Positions 1-10,122 of a stretch of DNA of 64,000 bases are shown here, one piece after another. A program made the translations under genes and the position numbers. Location of the stretch: NCBI GenBank assembly GCA_002786025.1, contig NHNW01000046.1:372001-436000 (forward strand), read 5' to 3'. The notes beneath the pieces are model-generated. The model was not told the origin of the DNA. It made no database searches and saw only the letters and a list, made by a program, of their open reading frames with translations. Every line of letters starts with the position of its first letter. The stretch's first letter is position 1. The stretch comes from Zasmidium citrigriseum (Eukaryota; Ascomycota; Dothideomycetes; Mycosphaerellales; Mycosphaerellaceae).

Positions 1-110
1 AACAGAGCCACGAACGAAGAGCATTTCTGGATACCTTGATCGTTCCTCGTTCATGCTTTTTATCCGACATGGAGCCCGTGTACAGAGTACTCGTTGCCTG
101 GTTCTAAATC

Positions 111-588
111 TCAGACCAAGTTTCCCTCACACGGAAACTTGACTGTGCACTGACTGCACGTCGTGCCCAAAGTCCCATCGCTACAAGAAGCCGTCGCACC
201 TGGGCTTGTCACCCCCTCATACGTCGCACTGCATCCTGAGAAGGACGTCAGATCCCATGAAGGATCCCACTGGATCTCATTAGGCTGCCCAAGAGCTCCA
301 GCTGGGATGGTGATGCCATCAACGGCAATCGGATTAAGGTCGTCGCTGGACCCGATGGGAACGCCGCCTTCGTAGTTGAGGTCGAAGCCTTGGTAGGTGT
401 AGCTGACAGGAGCTTGGCCAGGCCCGCCGCTGCCAACCACAATTTCTACCTTGTGCCAGCCGCGGAGATCCCAGGTGTCCGCGAGGGCACCGATGGCTGA
501 GGCGAGGGCGATGGCGAGGGAGGTCTTGAAGCTGTTGGTACGTTAGCGATACGGTATTCGAAAATAAGTGGCAGGTGGCTGACTTCAT
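111..588 (-). CDS. Small secreted Cys-containing protein (candidate effector)
   Basis: Two-exon model: exon 1 is only the first five coding bases (588-584), a 52-bp intron spans 583-532 (GTCAGC donor, GCTAACG branch, CAACAG acceptor), and exon 2 is 531-111. The joined protein is about 141 aa. It starts with a classic signal peptide (MNFKTSLAIALASAIGALA) followed by ADTWDLRGWHK. The mature part is acidic and glycine-rich, with five cysteines gathered in the last 40 residues (SGCSA, ASCSD, TTCSQC, FPCEG). I recognise no named domain. Size, signal peptide and Cys cluster fit small secreted fungal proteins, which often act at the host or environment interface; that role is inference. The very short first exon is easily missed by gene finders, which would then lose the signal peptide. 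Confidence 0.72.
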
Positions 589-708
589 GATTTCGATGCT
601 GAAACGACAGAGAGGATGCGAGAAGTGTTGATTGGAAAATTCCTGGCTGAGCTGAGAACTGTCGGTGCTGTTGACGGTGCTTCCATTCCTGCTGGCGACG
701 CTCGAGGC

Positions 709-715
709 TTATATA
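709..715 (-). promoter_or_regulatory. TATA-like element
   Basis: TATATAA reads on the minus strand about 121 bp upstream of the start codon of the small secreted protein, a plausible core promoter position. It is seen by sequence match only. Confidence 0.35.
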
Positions 716-1712
716 TCAACTGGCGTCGCGTACCACACCATCTGAGACGTTCAGCACTCTACCAACTCTCACCGGTGATGAATTGAATACGAGCAGGTAT
801 GTACACAAGTCAGGGATGAGTTCGCATTACCTTCCGTCTTGGAGCAAAGCAACACAAAGCGCATGTCAAGCTTAGGCCAAGCAGTGCGAAGCGTGCCAAT
901 CGATGAGGCTCGAGCGCCAATTTGAGTATATCTTCCTCGCGTCTTCACGTTCGAGGATGCTCCGGTCGTCTTAGCCAGAATCCTTCTCCAAGGCGTGGAA
1001 TTTTCGCGATGTTTTGCCGCTCGCATAGCCTCAGCTTGAGCCGACCCAACAATAGACTGCCACAAGACGAGGAAGATTCGAGAGATTTGTGGCACGCCTT
1101 AACATGGCAGGGAGCGGGTTCGGTCGTCGATGAGCAATGGATGATCTCTGTAACTTCCGACTGACGATCGAGATTGAACGCCGCATTCATTCGCTTGGTA
1201 AGTACACAGCTTTCGTGGGAGCCGACAAGCGTTGATTGGATCTTGTTTTCAGATGCTTCACTGAGACTCATGTGATCATCATAGCTCCGGACCGAGATGA
1301 AGACGATGGGACAGCTCTCGTCGAAGAACATGGAGGAGGTGACGTTGGGTGATGGATTTCGGATTGCGTATTTCTGGTACCGAGCCTGCAGAATTGGTCT
1401 GAGATATACGCAGTCGCTCGACCATCGACCTCAACGCAATCTGACGTCTTCCAAACAACTCCCGAGCAGACGCGAGAGCTCGAAAACTTTGATGGAGCCA
1501 TTGCCATACCACTCGCTTGTCATGAATGATCAGCTAAGGTGATCTTTGAGTTCCCTTTGCTGATGTTATGTTAAGCGACTAGCTCCCTCTCGGCCACCAC
1601 AGTTGGCCTATCTTTTTTCTGTCTTGAGTCATGTCTCTTAGATGACTACATCTCTTCGCCTTTCTTACATCTGCATTTAACGTTGCTCTTCAATTGAACT
1701 ACATTGGTCTCA
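716..1712. other. Intergenic region between divergent genes
   Basis: About 1 kb between the divergent secreted-protein and P450 genes. Several open frames of up to about 128 codons occur on both strands, but none has protein-like composition or a recognisable motif. The last 130 bases before the P450 start are pyrimidine-rich, as in fungal promoters and leaders. Confidence 0.5.
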
Positions 1713-3224
1713 ATGGCTACTCCGGCTACAATGTCTGACCTTCTCGGCCTACCCTTGGAAGATCGAGGCCTTTCTACTTACCTCCTCGCTACTGGAATAT
1801 TGCTCTCTGGATTCGTTCTATATCGAGCCTACTTCGACCCCCTACGAGACGTCCCGGGACCTCTGATTTGCCGTCTAACCTCACTCCTCGACTGGTATCA
1901 CTCATACATCGGCGACGAGTCCAAATGGATAGACAGCCTCCACGCAAAATATGGCCCGGTCATACGAATAGCCCCCAATGAAGTCGTAATCTCAGAAGGC
2001 CAAGCACTGGCACCCATCTACTCTGAAAAGGGCGGCTTCCTCAAAGCACCATGCTACAAGAACTTCGACTCCGAAGGCCACGAAACGATCTTCAGCGCTC
2101 TGGATCCTAAACATAGAGCTGTGCGAAGCAAAGCCGTAATGCCCTTGTTCAGCACGGCCAACATTCGGAGCAGAAGCGATGCCATCGAAGGTTGCGTCAA
2201 CGACCTCGTCAAAAGACTCCAAGACGAAGCCAACCAAAGCCGTCTCGCGGCAAACGAAAAAGGAACCCCAACTCCAGTCAACGTCCTCCAAATCTCCCGC
2301 CGCCTAGCCATCGACGCCGTCTGCTCCTACCTCTTCGGCAGCCAATACGGTGGCGGGCAGGAAGAAAGCACCAAACTCAGCGCTTCCAACTACGTCGACT
2401 CCATCGTGGCCTTTGGCCGCTTCTTCTTCCTTCCCCCCTGGCTCTTCCAACCCATTCTCATCCTCTCCGAATACCTCCAACCACCAGACGCACAATCCCA
2501 ATCCAAAGTCGAATCCTTCACGAAGCCCCTCGTCTCCGCTTCGAAAGAAGATGACAATACCTACCAGTCCCGCCTTTTGAGAGCCGGAATCTCCGAACAC
2601 GAAACAGATGTCCAGATGAAAGATGTCATCTTCGCGGGTACCGATACGTCGGGGACGAATCTCGCGTCTCTGCTCTTCCAGCTCTCCAAGAACCCTAAGA
2701 TCCACGCTCGCCTGCGCGAAGAAATCCTTACAGCCGAGAAAATAGACCCGGACTACGACCCCCAAAATCTGAAATACCTCCAAGCCGTCCTCCGCGAAAG
2801 CCTGCGCATGTCAATGGCAAACCCAACACGCTTCCCGCGTCAAGTGCCTCCACAAGGATTCATCTACACCTCCTCCGCCACGAAGAAAACCTATCACCTT
2901 CCCGGCGGTACACTCGTAGGTCTCTCGCCTTACACTCTCCACCTCAATCCGGCCGTCTTCGAAGATCCCTACACTTTCAACCCTGAGCGTTGGTTGGATG
3001 ATAAAGCCACGCCGGAGATGTATCGGGATTGGATCCCTTTCGGTCTGGGGCCCAGACAGTGTATTGCGAGGAATTTGGCCATGGTGGAGTTGAGTCTTGC
3101 CACCAGGGCGGTTGTCAAGGCGAATGTGCTGGAGGGCGCGAGACCCGTTCAGGACAGATTAGAGGTGCTTGAATGGTTCAATGCCAAAATAAAAGGGGAG
3201 AAAGTGGAACTCGTCTGGTCGTGA
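1713..3224 (+). CDS. Cytochrome P450 monooxygenase
   Basis: Intronless 503-aa protein, normal length for a fungal microsomal P450. The start is the ATG at 1713; the frame is open three codons further upstream but without an ATG there. It has an N-terminal hydrophobic anchor (about residues 22-40, LLATGILLSGFVLYRAYF), then the proline hinge DVPGP. The I-helix oxygen-activation motif is AGTDTSG, the K-helix ExxR is ESLR, and the PERW meander precedes the haem loop FGLGPRQCIARNLA, whose Cys is the axial haem thiolate ligand. The residue two after this Cys is Ala where FxxGxRxCxG usually has Gly, a variant tolerated in several fungal CYP families. It should act at the ER membrane with a P450 reductase. 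The substrate cannot be told from sequence, and neighbours show no biosynthetic cluster. Confidence 0.93.
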   Translation: MATPATMSDLLGLPLEDRGLSTYLLATGILLSGFVLYRAYFDPLRDVPGPLICRLTSLLDWYHSYIGDESKWIDSLHAKYGPVIRIAPNEVVISEGQALAPIYSEKGGFLKAPCYKNFDSEGHETIFSALDPKHRAVRSKAVMPLFSTANIRSRSDAIEGCVNDLVKRLQDEANQSRLAANEKGTPTPVNVLQISRRLAIDAVCSYLFGSQYGGGQEESTKLSASNYVDSIVAFGRFFFLPPWLFQPILILSEYLQPPDAQSQSKVESFTKPLVSASKEDDNTYQSRLLRAGISEHETDVQMKDVIFAGTDTSGTNLASLLFQLSKNPKIHARLREEILTAEKIDPDYDPQNLKYLQAVLRESLRMSMANPTRFPRQVPPQGFIYTSSATKKTYHLPGGTLVGLSPYTLHLNPAVFEDPYTFNPERWLDDKATPEMYRDWIPFGLGPRQCIARNLAMVELSLATRAVVKANVLEGARPVQDRLEVLEWFNAKIKGEKVELVWS

Positions 3225-3374
3225 AGGTGAAGTATAGACAGGAATCTGTTCATTCTCAGGTATTTGGGTAAGAATATCAAGAAGTAGCAACGCTGCAGAC
3301 GGTGGGGGTATCATTCGCGCCGACAATCTCAGAAAACAAACTCCGGTCCCATCAAACTCGTTCTCGCTTTTCAC

Positions 3375-6038
3375 TCACACCGTTCCGTCAGGATCCTCTT
3401 CTTCGTTCACATCCTGCTCTCGATTCTCTTCGCCCTCCCGATCGAGGTCAGATCTCACGCCAATTCCTCCATTCCTCGACCTCTTATCCGCGATCCAAAC
3501 ACCCCCCAACGGAGCCACCAGACTCGGGTTGATGAATCTCAGCCCTTCGGCATCAGGATCAACCCGTCCAGCCCATCTTTCTCGATTCCGCCTTGCAACC
3601 TGAGCAACATCGGCATCGGCCCAGACATTCCTCTCCGGGGCCAAATTTGTGCTATTAAGACTTGCGGCATACGAGGCCTGCATATCCGGTTCCTGCTCCG
3701 GATGATCGGTGTACATCTCGCCTCTCTTCACCGCGCTGAGGGCAATGAACTTCATCAGCGGCTTGTACGTCTTCCCGTAGACGATAGAAATCCAAATTGT
3801 GCCCACGACCAACGGGATCATGAGGAAACTGCGCGCCACGGCGCCTTGTAGGATCATCTGGCCAGCGGTTGCCAGTTGGAAGAAGATCATGCCGACGAAG
3901 ATGCGATCGCAGATCATGCCCCATGCGCGTCCGGAGGTTTGTTGGCGGTGGTCCATGGCGTAGAGGAGTTGGTATTTGTAGGTGAAGTGGCCGAACATGA
4001 AGTAGATAAGGCCGGCCAGGAGGACTTGCCAAGATTCGCGCAGGACGGAGTAGACCATGCAGATGATGAAGATTAGCAAAGCATTCGGGAGGTAGAATCC
4101 ATAGCTGAAAATTGGTGGTTGTACCAGTTCAGCGTAATCTCTGGGTGTCTTCGCGCCGATGAGCATGATGGGGTACAAGCTCACACTGCCAACTTCCAAC
4201 AAGCGGAAGGGGAAGAGACCGAGGCCTTGTAGGATGATGAAGTTGACGTAGAAGGGCAGGAAGTCCTTCAAGGACTTTGCCAGCACACGGGCCAGGTTTT
4301 GGATATCGCGCACCGCATCGCCAAGGTGTTGGAAGATGGAGTAGAATTTGGACGCTGTTCCCAAAACCGTGAACAGGACGAAGAAGTTGAAGAATGTGAA
4401 GAAGAAGTTCTTCGAGATAGCCGACAGCTCGATGTCGCCACGAGAGATTTGGCCTTGGCACCAGGAGAGCCAGTAGTAGAAGTATGGGATGAGAACCAAC
4501 ATCAGTGAGAGGATGATGGTTGGAAGTTGGGTGTTGATCAGGGATCGTATGTTCTCGTGATCGGCCAGCATGTCCGCGAATCCTGGAAATATTTTGCCAA
4601 TGGTCTCAACGTTGAGAAGCACTGCAACGGGAGCGTAGATGGCACTCCAGAAGACCGTGAGCAGTACTATGAGCGCGGTGATGGACCACGAGCGAAGCAT
4701 ACGGCTCCTTCTAGGAAGGTAGGTATTCGGCCAGATCACATCAATGGGCTCGGGAGATTGGTTCGCAATGAGCTGGAGAGGCGATGGGTCCAGGACGGCC
4801 TGCATTGCCATCTGACATGCGGCTACCGAGTCCATCGTCACAAAGGCAAGTGGTGTCGGCGCGAAGTCCTTCCCCCTTAGCCGTTTCACCTGTTCGTCTG
4901 CCTGCCGCAACTGTTCCTCGTAATAGTCGATGGCGTCCACCTTCTTGGATTGAAGTTTCATAAACCCGAATCGAATAGTGGCCTGGGGTCTTGATTTCGA
5001 GTACGGCCGGATGTGATCGCCATTGGCTCCTATCAGCGCAGCGCTCTCCTCGTCATCAACAACTGGAGTTCCATATCCACGCGGCTCCGGCGGTGATGGC
5101 TGGGCGATCGGCAGCGTTTCATGATTTCGCTCCACCCTTCGATATCCCAGGTGGATTGTATACGCCTCCTCCAGACGCCGCAAAGTGTCCATTCGCGCAT
5201 TCATGGCCTCGTCAAGCTCTTTCCAATTCCTGCACAGCACTACGCTCTCCACCTTGCCAATGTCTAAGCTTTCAATGAATTCCTTGATCTTTTCTTCATC
5301 CTGCAGATGCTTTGGTATCCCCGAAAGCCTGATAGTTCTGTCTGTGACTGTCGTTTGGGTGCCGAGAAACTCCTGTCGAACCTCAATGACCCTTCTGGTC
5401 TCTGAGATGATCAAGTAGATGGCGATTGCTGAGAAAAGGTATGCGAAGATGAGGTACATCCATAGGTAGTCTGTCTCGAAGTCGTTGAGAAAGGGAGGTA
5501 AATTAGGATGTGTGCCGTTCGCTGTGCCATTTGAGGCGAATAGGTTCACACTTCTTTTCAGGCCTGGTCGGTACATGCCCAGCGCATCCTCATGATCCGT
5601 ATGATTCTTCCCATCGCCTTCCGGAAAGGCATCGTGGACCGGCTTGATCACGATGAGCGAGAAGAACAGGGTGAGAGACAGGAACTTGATAGCCAACTTG
5701 AAGAAAGCCATGAAGACGTAGGCATCGAGGCCCGCGCTCGCAAGCAGCTGCTGGTCGGTGATCTTCCATAGAGGCATGATCCAGCCAAAGAGTGTGCCCG
5801 GTAGCTCCGGCAATGCGGACGCCTCATCTCTCTGTCTCTTTCTTGCCGCATACAAGCCCGTCCATCTCGGCCGCAGGATACAGAAGGCCAGGAATGCGCT
5901 GATGCCAAGCACTAGCGAGAGGACGATCTGGATGGTCGTGGCGCGTGTATTTGTGGTTCCTGCGGCTCTGCCGTAGCCTCCATCATCGTCGTCGTCGCCG
6001 TCCTTGTCCTTCAGGAACAAGGTGATGAGGTTGGCCAT
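3375..6038 (-). CDS. CSC1/OSCA-type calcium-permeable channel (DUF221/RSN1 family)
   Basis: Intronless 887-aa multi-pass membrane protein with the architecture of the yeast Csc1/Phm7/Rsn1 family. An Asp-rich N-terminus leads into the first helix (about 35-56). Two more helices lie near 108-131 and 190-212, and together with TM1 form the RSN1_TM region. A cytosolic domain (about 215-410) follows, with the typical stretch GIPKHLQDEEKI and a predicted RNA-recognition-like fold. The main channel block runs about 435-720 (VIWPNTYLPRRSR at its entry). A charged soluble tail of about 130 residues ends the protein. Family members are osmosensitive or mechanosensitive cation channels or lipid scramblases; which activity applies cannot be decided here. 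Its start lies about 300 bp from the divergent DUF3431 gene. It is convergent with the P450, with 150 bp between stops. Confidence 0.92.
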   Translation of the reverse strand: MANLITLFLKDKDGDDDDDGGYGRAAGTTNTRATTIQIVLSLVLGISAFLAFCILRPRWTGLYAARKRQRDEASALPELPGTLFGWIMPLWKITDQQLLASAGLDAYVFMAFFKLAIKFLSLTLFFSLIVIKPVHDAFPEGDGKNHTDHEDALGMYRPGLKRSVNLFASNGTANGTHPNLPPFLNDFETDYLWMYLIFAYLFSAIAIYLIISETRRVIEVRQEFLGTQTTVTDRTIRLSGIPKHLQDEEKIKEFIESLDIGKVESVVLCRNWKELDEAMNARMDTLRRLEEAYTIHLGYRRVERNHETLPIAQPSPPEPRGYGTPVVDDEESAALIGANGDHIRPYSKSRPQATIRFGFMKLQSKKVDAIDYYEEQLRQADEQVKRLRGKDFAPTPLAFVTMDSVAACQMAMQAVLDPSPLQLIANQSPEPIDVIWPNTYLPRRSRMLRSWSITALIVLLTVFWSAIYAPVAVLLNVETIGKIFPGFADMLADHENIRSLINTQLPTIILSLMLVLIPYFYYWLSWCQGQISRGDIELSAISKNFFFTFFNFFVLFTVLGTASKFYSIFQHLGDAVRDIQNLARVLAKSLKDFLPFYVNFIILQGLGLFPFRLLEVGSVSLYPIMLIGAKTPRDYAELVQPPIFSYGFYLPNALLIFIICMVYSVLRESWQVLLAGLIYFMFGHFTYKYQLLYAMDHRQQTSGRAWGMICDRIFVGMIFFQLATAGQMILQGAVARSFLMIPLVVGTIWISIVYGKTYKPLMKFIALSAVKRGEMYTDHPEQEPDMQASYAASLNSTNLAPERNVWADADVAQVARRNRERWAGRVDPDAEGLRFINPSLVAPLGGVWIADKRSRNGGIGVRSDLDREGEENREQDVNEEEDPDGTV

Positions 6039-6334
6039 GGGGAGGTGGGCGTAGGGGAGACGCGAGGCGTGAATCGAGACTTTCAGAGCCCTTGTCCGAC
6101 TTCACATGGAAGCGAGCGCCTGCGTCATCGGCGAGTGGCTGATGAACAGCAGGGTTGGTATAGAAGTACAGCCTTCCGTAGTCGATCTGCATCTGGATCC
6201 TTCGCGGGCGGCTCTCCTTTTGTGGGTCTCACGGCCAACGACGCGTCGTCGATTCAGTGCAACAGCACACAGGTTGTTTCTGGTTATGCTCCTCATCATG
6301 TCGTGCTACAGTAGCTCTTTCTTTGCAGCGGACG

Positions 6335-7355
6335 ATGTTGGGCTTCGCAGGTCCTCGCGGACGCCTGACAGCCGTTCTGCTTGCTCTTGTGCTCAGTGTA
6401 ACATGCCTCTACTACTTGAGAAGGAATACCGGTGGTGCATTTGAGAGTATCTCTCAAGCGGCCGACAAGACAAGCCATTACCTCAACGATATCAAGGATA
6501 GCTCATCAGTATTTGGTACTGCTAGAGACCCACCTCCAATCCAGCCACCATACGGAGCAGTAGTGGCAGCAGCTCGAGCGGACGAAGATCTCTCGTGGAT
6601 GAATGATGGTTTGTTTCAAAAGAAGTGTGTTCTAGAGGCTATAGATCTGGCTCCGCTTGACTGACAAGAGTAGTTGGGATATCTTTCCATACAACATCAA
6701 CAAGACTTCGAACCCGGACCCTCGTCTTCAGATCCCGATGAACAAGGGGCACGAAGCCATGGTATATCTGAGCTACATCATCAACAACTACGACGCTCTT
6801 CCGTGGAGCACGTTCTTCACTCATGGCCACTTCGAAGCCTGGCACCAAGAGCAGCCCATTCCGAGGCTGATCAATACTCTGAATCGCGACGCCCTCGCTA
6901 AGGAGGGGTATATATCACTCCGCTGCGACTGGTATCCCACATGCCCTGCTGAGATTCGCCCATGGGATCACGATGCGACGGTCTGGGGTCCTGGCATCAA
7001 GCGCAAGGAGACCGAGAACGCCATCGCCGGCAACTGGAGGCAGGTCTTTCCCGGCGAAAGGATGCCAGATACCATCTCGAGCCAGTGCTGCGCGCAGTTC
7101 GCTGTGACGAGACAGGCCATCCGGCAGCGTCCAAGGAGCGACTACGAGAGGATGCGAGACTGGTTAATCGCGAGTCTGCTGGAGGATGAAGTCAGCGGGA
7201 GGGTGTTCGAGAAGCTGTGGGCTTACGTCTTCACCGGCGAGGCTGTACATTGCCCGCCACCCCAGCAATGTGCATGCGAGTTCTTTGGACGATGTGAGGA
7301 TCAAGACTGGGCTCAACCGCCGGAAGGTCTGCCTGCCTTACCCACGTGGCCGTAA
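6335..7355 (+). CDS. DUF3431 type II membrane protein
   Basis: Two-exon model: 6335-6624 and 6674-7355, with a 49-bp intron (donor GTGTGT, CTGAC branch, acceptor TAG), giving about 323 aa. A single hydrophobic segment near residues 11-30 (LTAVLLALVLSVTCLYYL) looks like a signal anchor, so the bulk should face the secretory lumen. The rest matches the fungal DUF3431 family: a start-of-domain AVVAAARADEDLSWM, then FPYNIN, MNKGHEAMVYLSYIINNYDALP, FTHGH, and Cys-bearing blocks RCDWYPTCP and CCAQFAV. The family resembles glycosyltransferase-like proteins and has no proven activity. The donor choice is the least certain part; GTTTGT at 6609 gives the wrong phase. Confidence 0.82.
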
Positions 7356-7482
7356 GCGAGGATGAAGGAGGCAGGTGCGATGGGAAGTCGCTACCAACCT
7401 TTTTCGACTCACTTCACGAGGCCTGCTGCATCTCCTTCTAGACCTCCACATCATCACCATCACCATCAACGCCGACATCAAG

Positions 7483-8987
7483 ATGGCCTCTGGTCCGCTG
7501 CTGAAGCCGACGCTTCACGTCGAGATCCTGCTTAAGAGCAGCCAACAGCGAGCCAAGCCTCAGGTGACTCGCGATATCTGCACTGATGTCGCCAACCTCA
7601 TCAAAGAGGACTGTGCACTAGTCAACGTCGGACAGCAGGTTGACTTTGGTATGTGGGATGGCACTTGGCACTTAGATACTCCTTCTGACCTACCACAGAG
7701 AGCAGTCAGCACGCCAAGATCATCGAGCAAGTTGCCATTGCCGACTACACTGGGCCCAAGCAGGACACTGTTTGGCATCGAGTAGACGAAGTGGAACTTG
7801 ACATACAGTCATACACGCTCAAAACCGACAAGGAGCCAGCGCATCGCCGGCGAACCATCCATGACGACGACGAGATTGACTCTTCGCAAGCACGCATTTT
7901 ATCACTGCCGAACGTCGTCTTGAAGGATGAATGGGACTCACTGATCTTCGACGATGCACTGCCCTCACAGCTGCTTCGGTATCTCGTCCGTATGCTTGGC
8001 GTGATGAGACAGCCGGATCTCAACCTTGCTACGTTCAACTGGAACAGACTTTGCCTGCTTCACGGACCACCAGGAAGTGGCAAGAGTACCTTGTGCAGGG
8101 CTCTCGCTCAGAAGCTCAGCATTCGTCTGAACCAAGTTTTTCCACATGCCACCCTTGTCGAGGTCAACACGAACTCCATGCTGAGCAAATTCTTTGGCGA
8201 GAGCGGCAAGCTCATCGGAGAGCTGTTCGAAAGCATCGAGAGGAAGGCTCAGTCGCCCTCGACGCTTGTGTGCGTCGTGATGGATGAGGTAGAGACGATT
8301 GCTGGCTCACGCGATAAAGTCACCTCCGAGGGCGAATGCAGTGACGGTTTACGAGCTACGAACCAACTGCTCACGGCACTCGATCGAATCCGCACACTGC
8401 CCAATGTCATCGTGCTTTGTACGAGCAACCTGCTGACTGCTATCGATTCTGCGTTTCTGGATCGCGTAGACATCAAGAGTTGCATTCCGTGCCCGTCACC
8501 CGAAGCCATATACAACATCTGGAGATCTTGTCTCAATGAGCTTGTGCGAACAAGCCTGGTCGATGTCAAAGCTGAGTCGGTCTCATCCAAATCAGCCGTG
8601 GCAATCAATAGCTCTCCTTCGAGCGGCTCGAAGCGAAGAGCCGTGACTCCCGCCAGCAAGGAGAAGCAAACCGAGTCCTCTTCTTCCATCCTCTCAGATC
8701 CTCCATCATCGTCCTCAATGATCGAGCTTTCGGCCCCCAAGATCCCAGAACACGCCGTGACCAAGATTACCTTGAACAAGCAGCCTGACTCACCCGGTTG
8801 GCGTGTGTGGACACTGGCTCAGAAGTGTGAGGGCTTCAGTGGGAGGACGCTCAGACGGTTGCCCATCCTTGGTCTTGCGATGTTTACTTGGGGAGGAGAT
8901 TGCTCTCTCGACGATGCCGTGTCGGCGTTGGAGGCTGCCGTAGAGCAAGAGCTGAAGGCGAGACAGGCGAATGATGGCACGGTATGA
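7483..8987 (+). CDS. PCH2: Pachytene checkpoint AAA+ ATPase (Pch2/TRIP13)
   Basis: Two exons, 7483-7648 and 7699-8987, with a 50-bp intron (donor GTATGT, acceptor CACAG), giving about 484 aa. The N-terminal domain is followed by a single AAA+ module: Walker A GPPGSGKST (about residue 179), the pore-loop region SKFFGESGKL, Walker B VVMDEVE (about 247), a sensor region NVIVLCTSN and the arginine-finger area FLDRVD. This order and wording match Pch2/TRIP13, which remodels HORMA proteins such as Hop1 or Mad2 in meiotic and spindle checkpoints. About 80 residues of Ser-rich, low-complexity sequence (about residues 360-440) separate the large and small AAA+ subdomains; this looks like a lineage insertion. 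The small subdomain resumes at GFSGRTLRRLPIL. Confidence 0.92.
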
Positions 8988-9292
8988 GAAATCAATGCCA
9001 AAGAGTAGGACGACCACACATGATACAAGTATCACATAGATAGCTTCGCAATCCTGGAATGCTTCATTGTTTTCACATGCATGTCTCTCGCCAAGCCTTC
9101 CTCTGCCCCTTGCATTTGCATACGTCATCTTGGCAGACGCCAGCCCCCCCGCGATTCGAGATCAGCGGAGCTGGTTGCCCATTGAGAAGTTGGTTCAGTC
9201 AACAGCTTTCAACAAAGACTCACACGACACGTTTCACCCCATAACATCTTCAACCAAACATCTCCTCTTCAAGCAAGAATCCCAATACCACC

Positions 9293-9981
9293 ATGTCCCT
9301 CAAAGGCCCCGGCGAAGCCAAGACATATGATGGTAAGTCGACTCCCCCTCCTCCCCTCATCCCTCACTCACTCACACCTCTCCCACAGGCAAGTCCCTCC
9401 GCATCGGCATCCTCCACGCGCGCTGGAACGAAAAAATCATAACCGCCCTCGTCGCCGGCGTAGAGAAATCCCTCAAAGCCTCTGGCGTCCCCGACTCCTC
9501 CATCGTCGTCCAATCCGTCCCGGGTTCCTACGAACTCCCCTACGCCTGCCAGCAAATGATCCAAGCCGGCCAAGCGCAATCCACAGGCGCCTCAGGTCTA
9601 GTCCAATCGGCCACCGACCTGCTCTCCTCCAGCACAACCGACCTCACCTCCATGGCGAAAGACAAGACAGCCGGAGGGGAGGACAAGAGACCGTTTGATG
9701 CGATTATCGCGATCGGGGCGTTGATTAAGGGGAGCACGATGCATTTTGAGTATATTTCTGATGCGGTTAGTCATGGACTTATGAGGGTGCAGTTGGATAC
9801 GGGGGTGCCGGTTGTTTTTGGGCTTTTGACGTTGCTTACGGAGGAGCAGGGGCTTGAGAGGGCGGGGATTGATGCTGCTGGGAAGGGACATAATCATGGG
9901 GAGGATTGGGGGGCTGCGGCGGTGGAGTTGGGGGTTAAGAGGAGGGGGTGGGGAGAGGNGGGGAGAGGGGAAGTGGGTTGA
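9293..9981 (+). CDS. RIB4: 6,7-dimethyl-8-ribityllumazine synthase (riboflavin pathway)
   Basis: Two exons, 9293-9332 and 9389-9981, with a 56-bp intron (GTAAGT donor, CACAG acceptor), giving about 210 aa. It condenses 5-amino-6-ribitylamino-uracil with dihydroxybutanone phosphate in the penultimate step of riboflavin synthesis. Visible family signatures are RIGILHARWNEKI at the start, VPGSYELPYA, AIIAIGALIKGSTMHFEYIS (substrate loop) and the catalytic-His region near the C-terminus (GHNHGEDWGAAAVELG). A Ser/Thr-rich insertion of about 35 residues before RPFDAIIAIG is typical of fungal forms. Base 9959 is an unresolved N inside a G-run, so the final seven or so residues are unreliable. Codon thirds switch from C-rich in the 5' half to G/T-rich in the 3' half. 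Confidence 0.94.
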
Positions 9982-10122
9982 GTAGAGCCTGGAGGTAGGC
10001 TTGGAGTATGGGGATCGGGAGGATTGGAAAATGGAAAAATGGGAGGTGGGATATCAGCGTGGTGTTACTACCAGGGCGAAAAGACCCGATGTTATTGGCA
10101 AGACGAACAGTGAGCTATAAGG

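Noticed and set aside
1713..7355. Secondary-metabolite cluster around the P450
   Set aside because: Neighbours are a channel, a DUF3431 protein and Pch2; no backbone synthase, transporter or pathway regulator is present.
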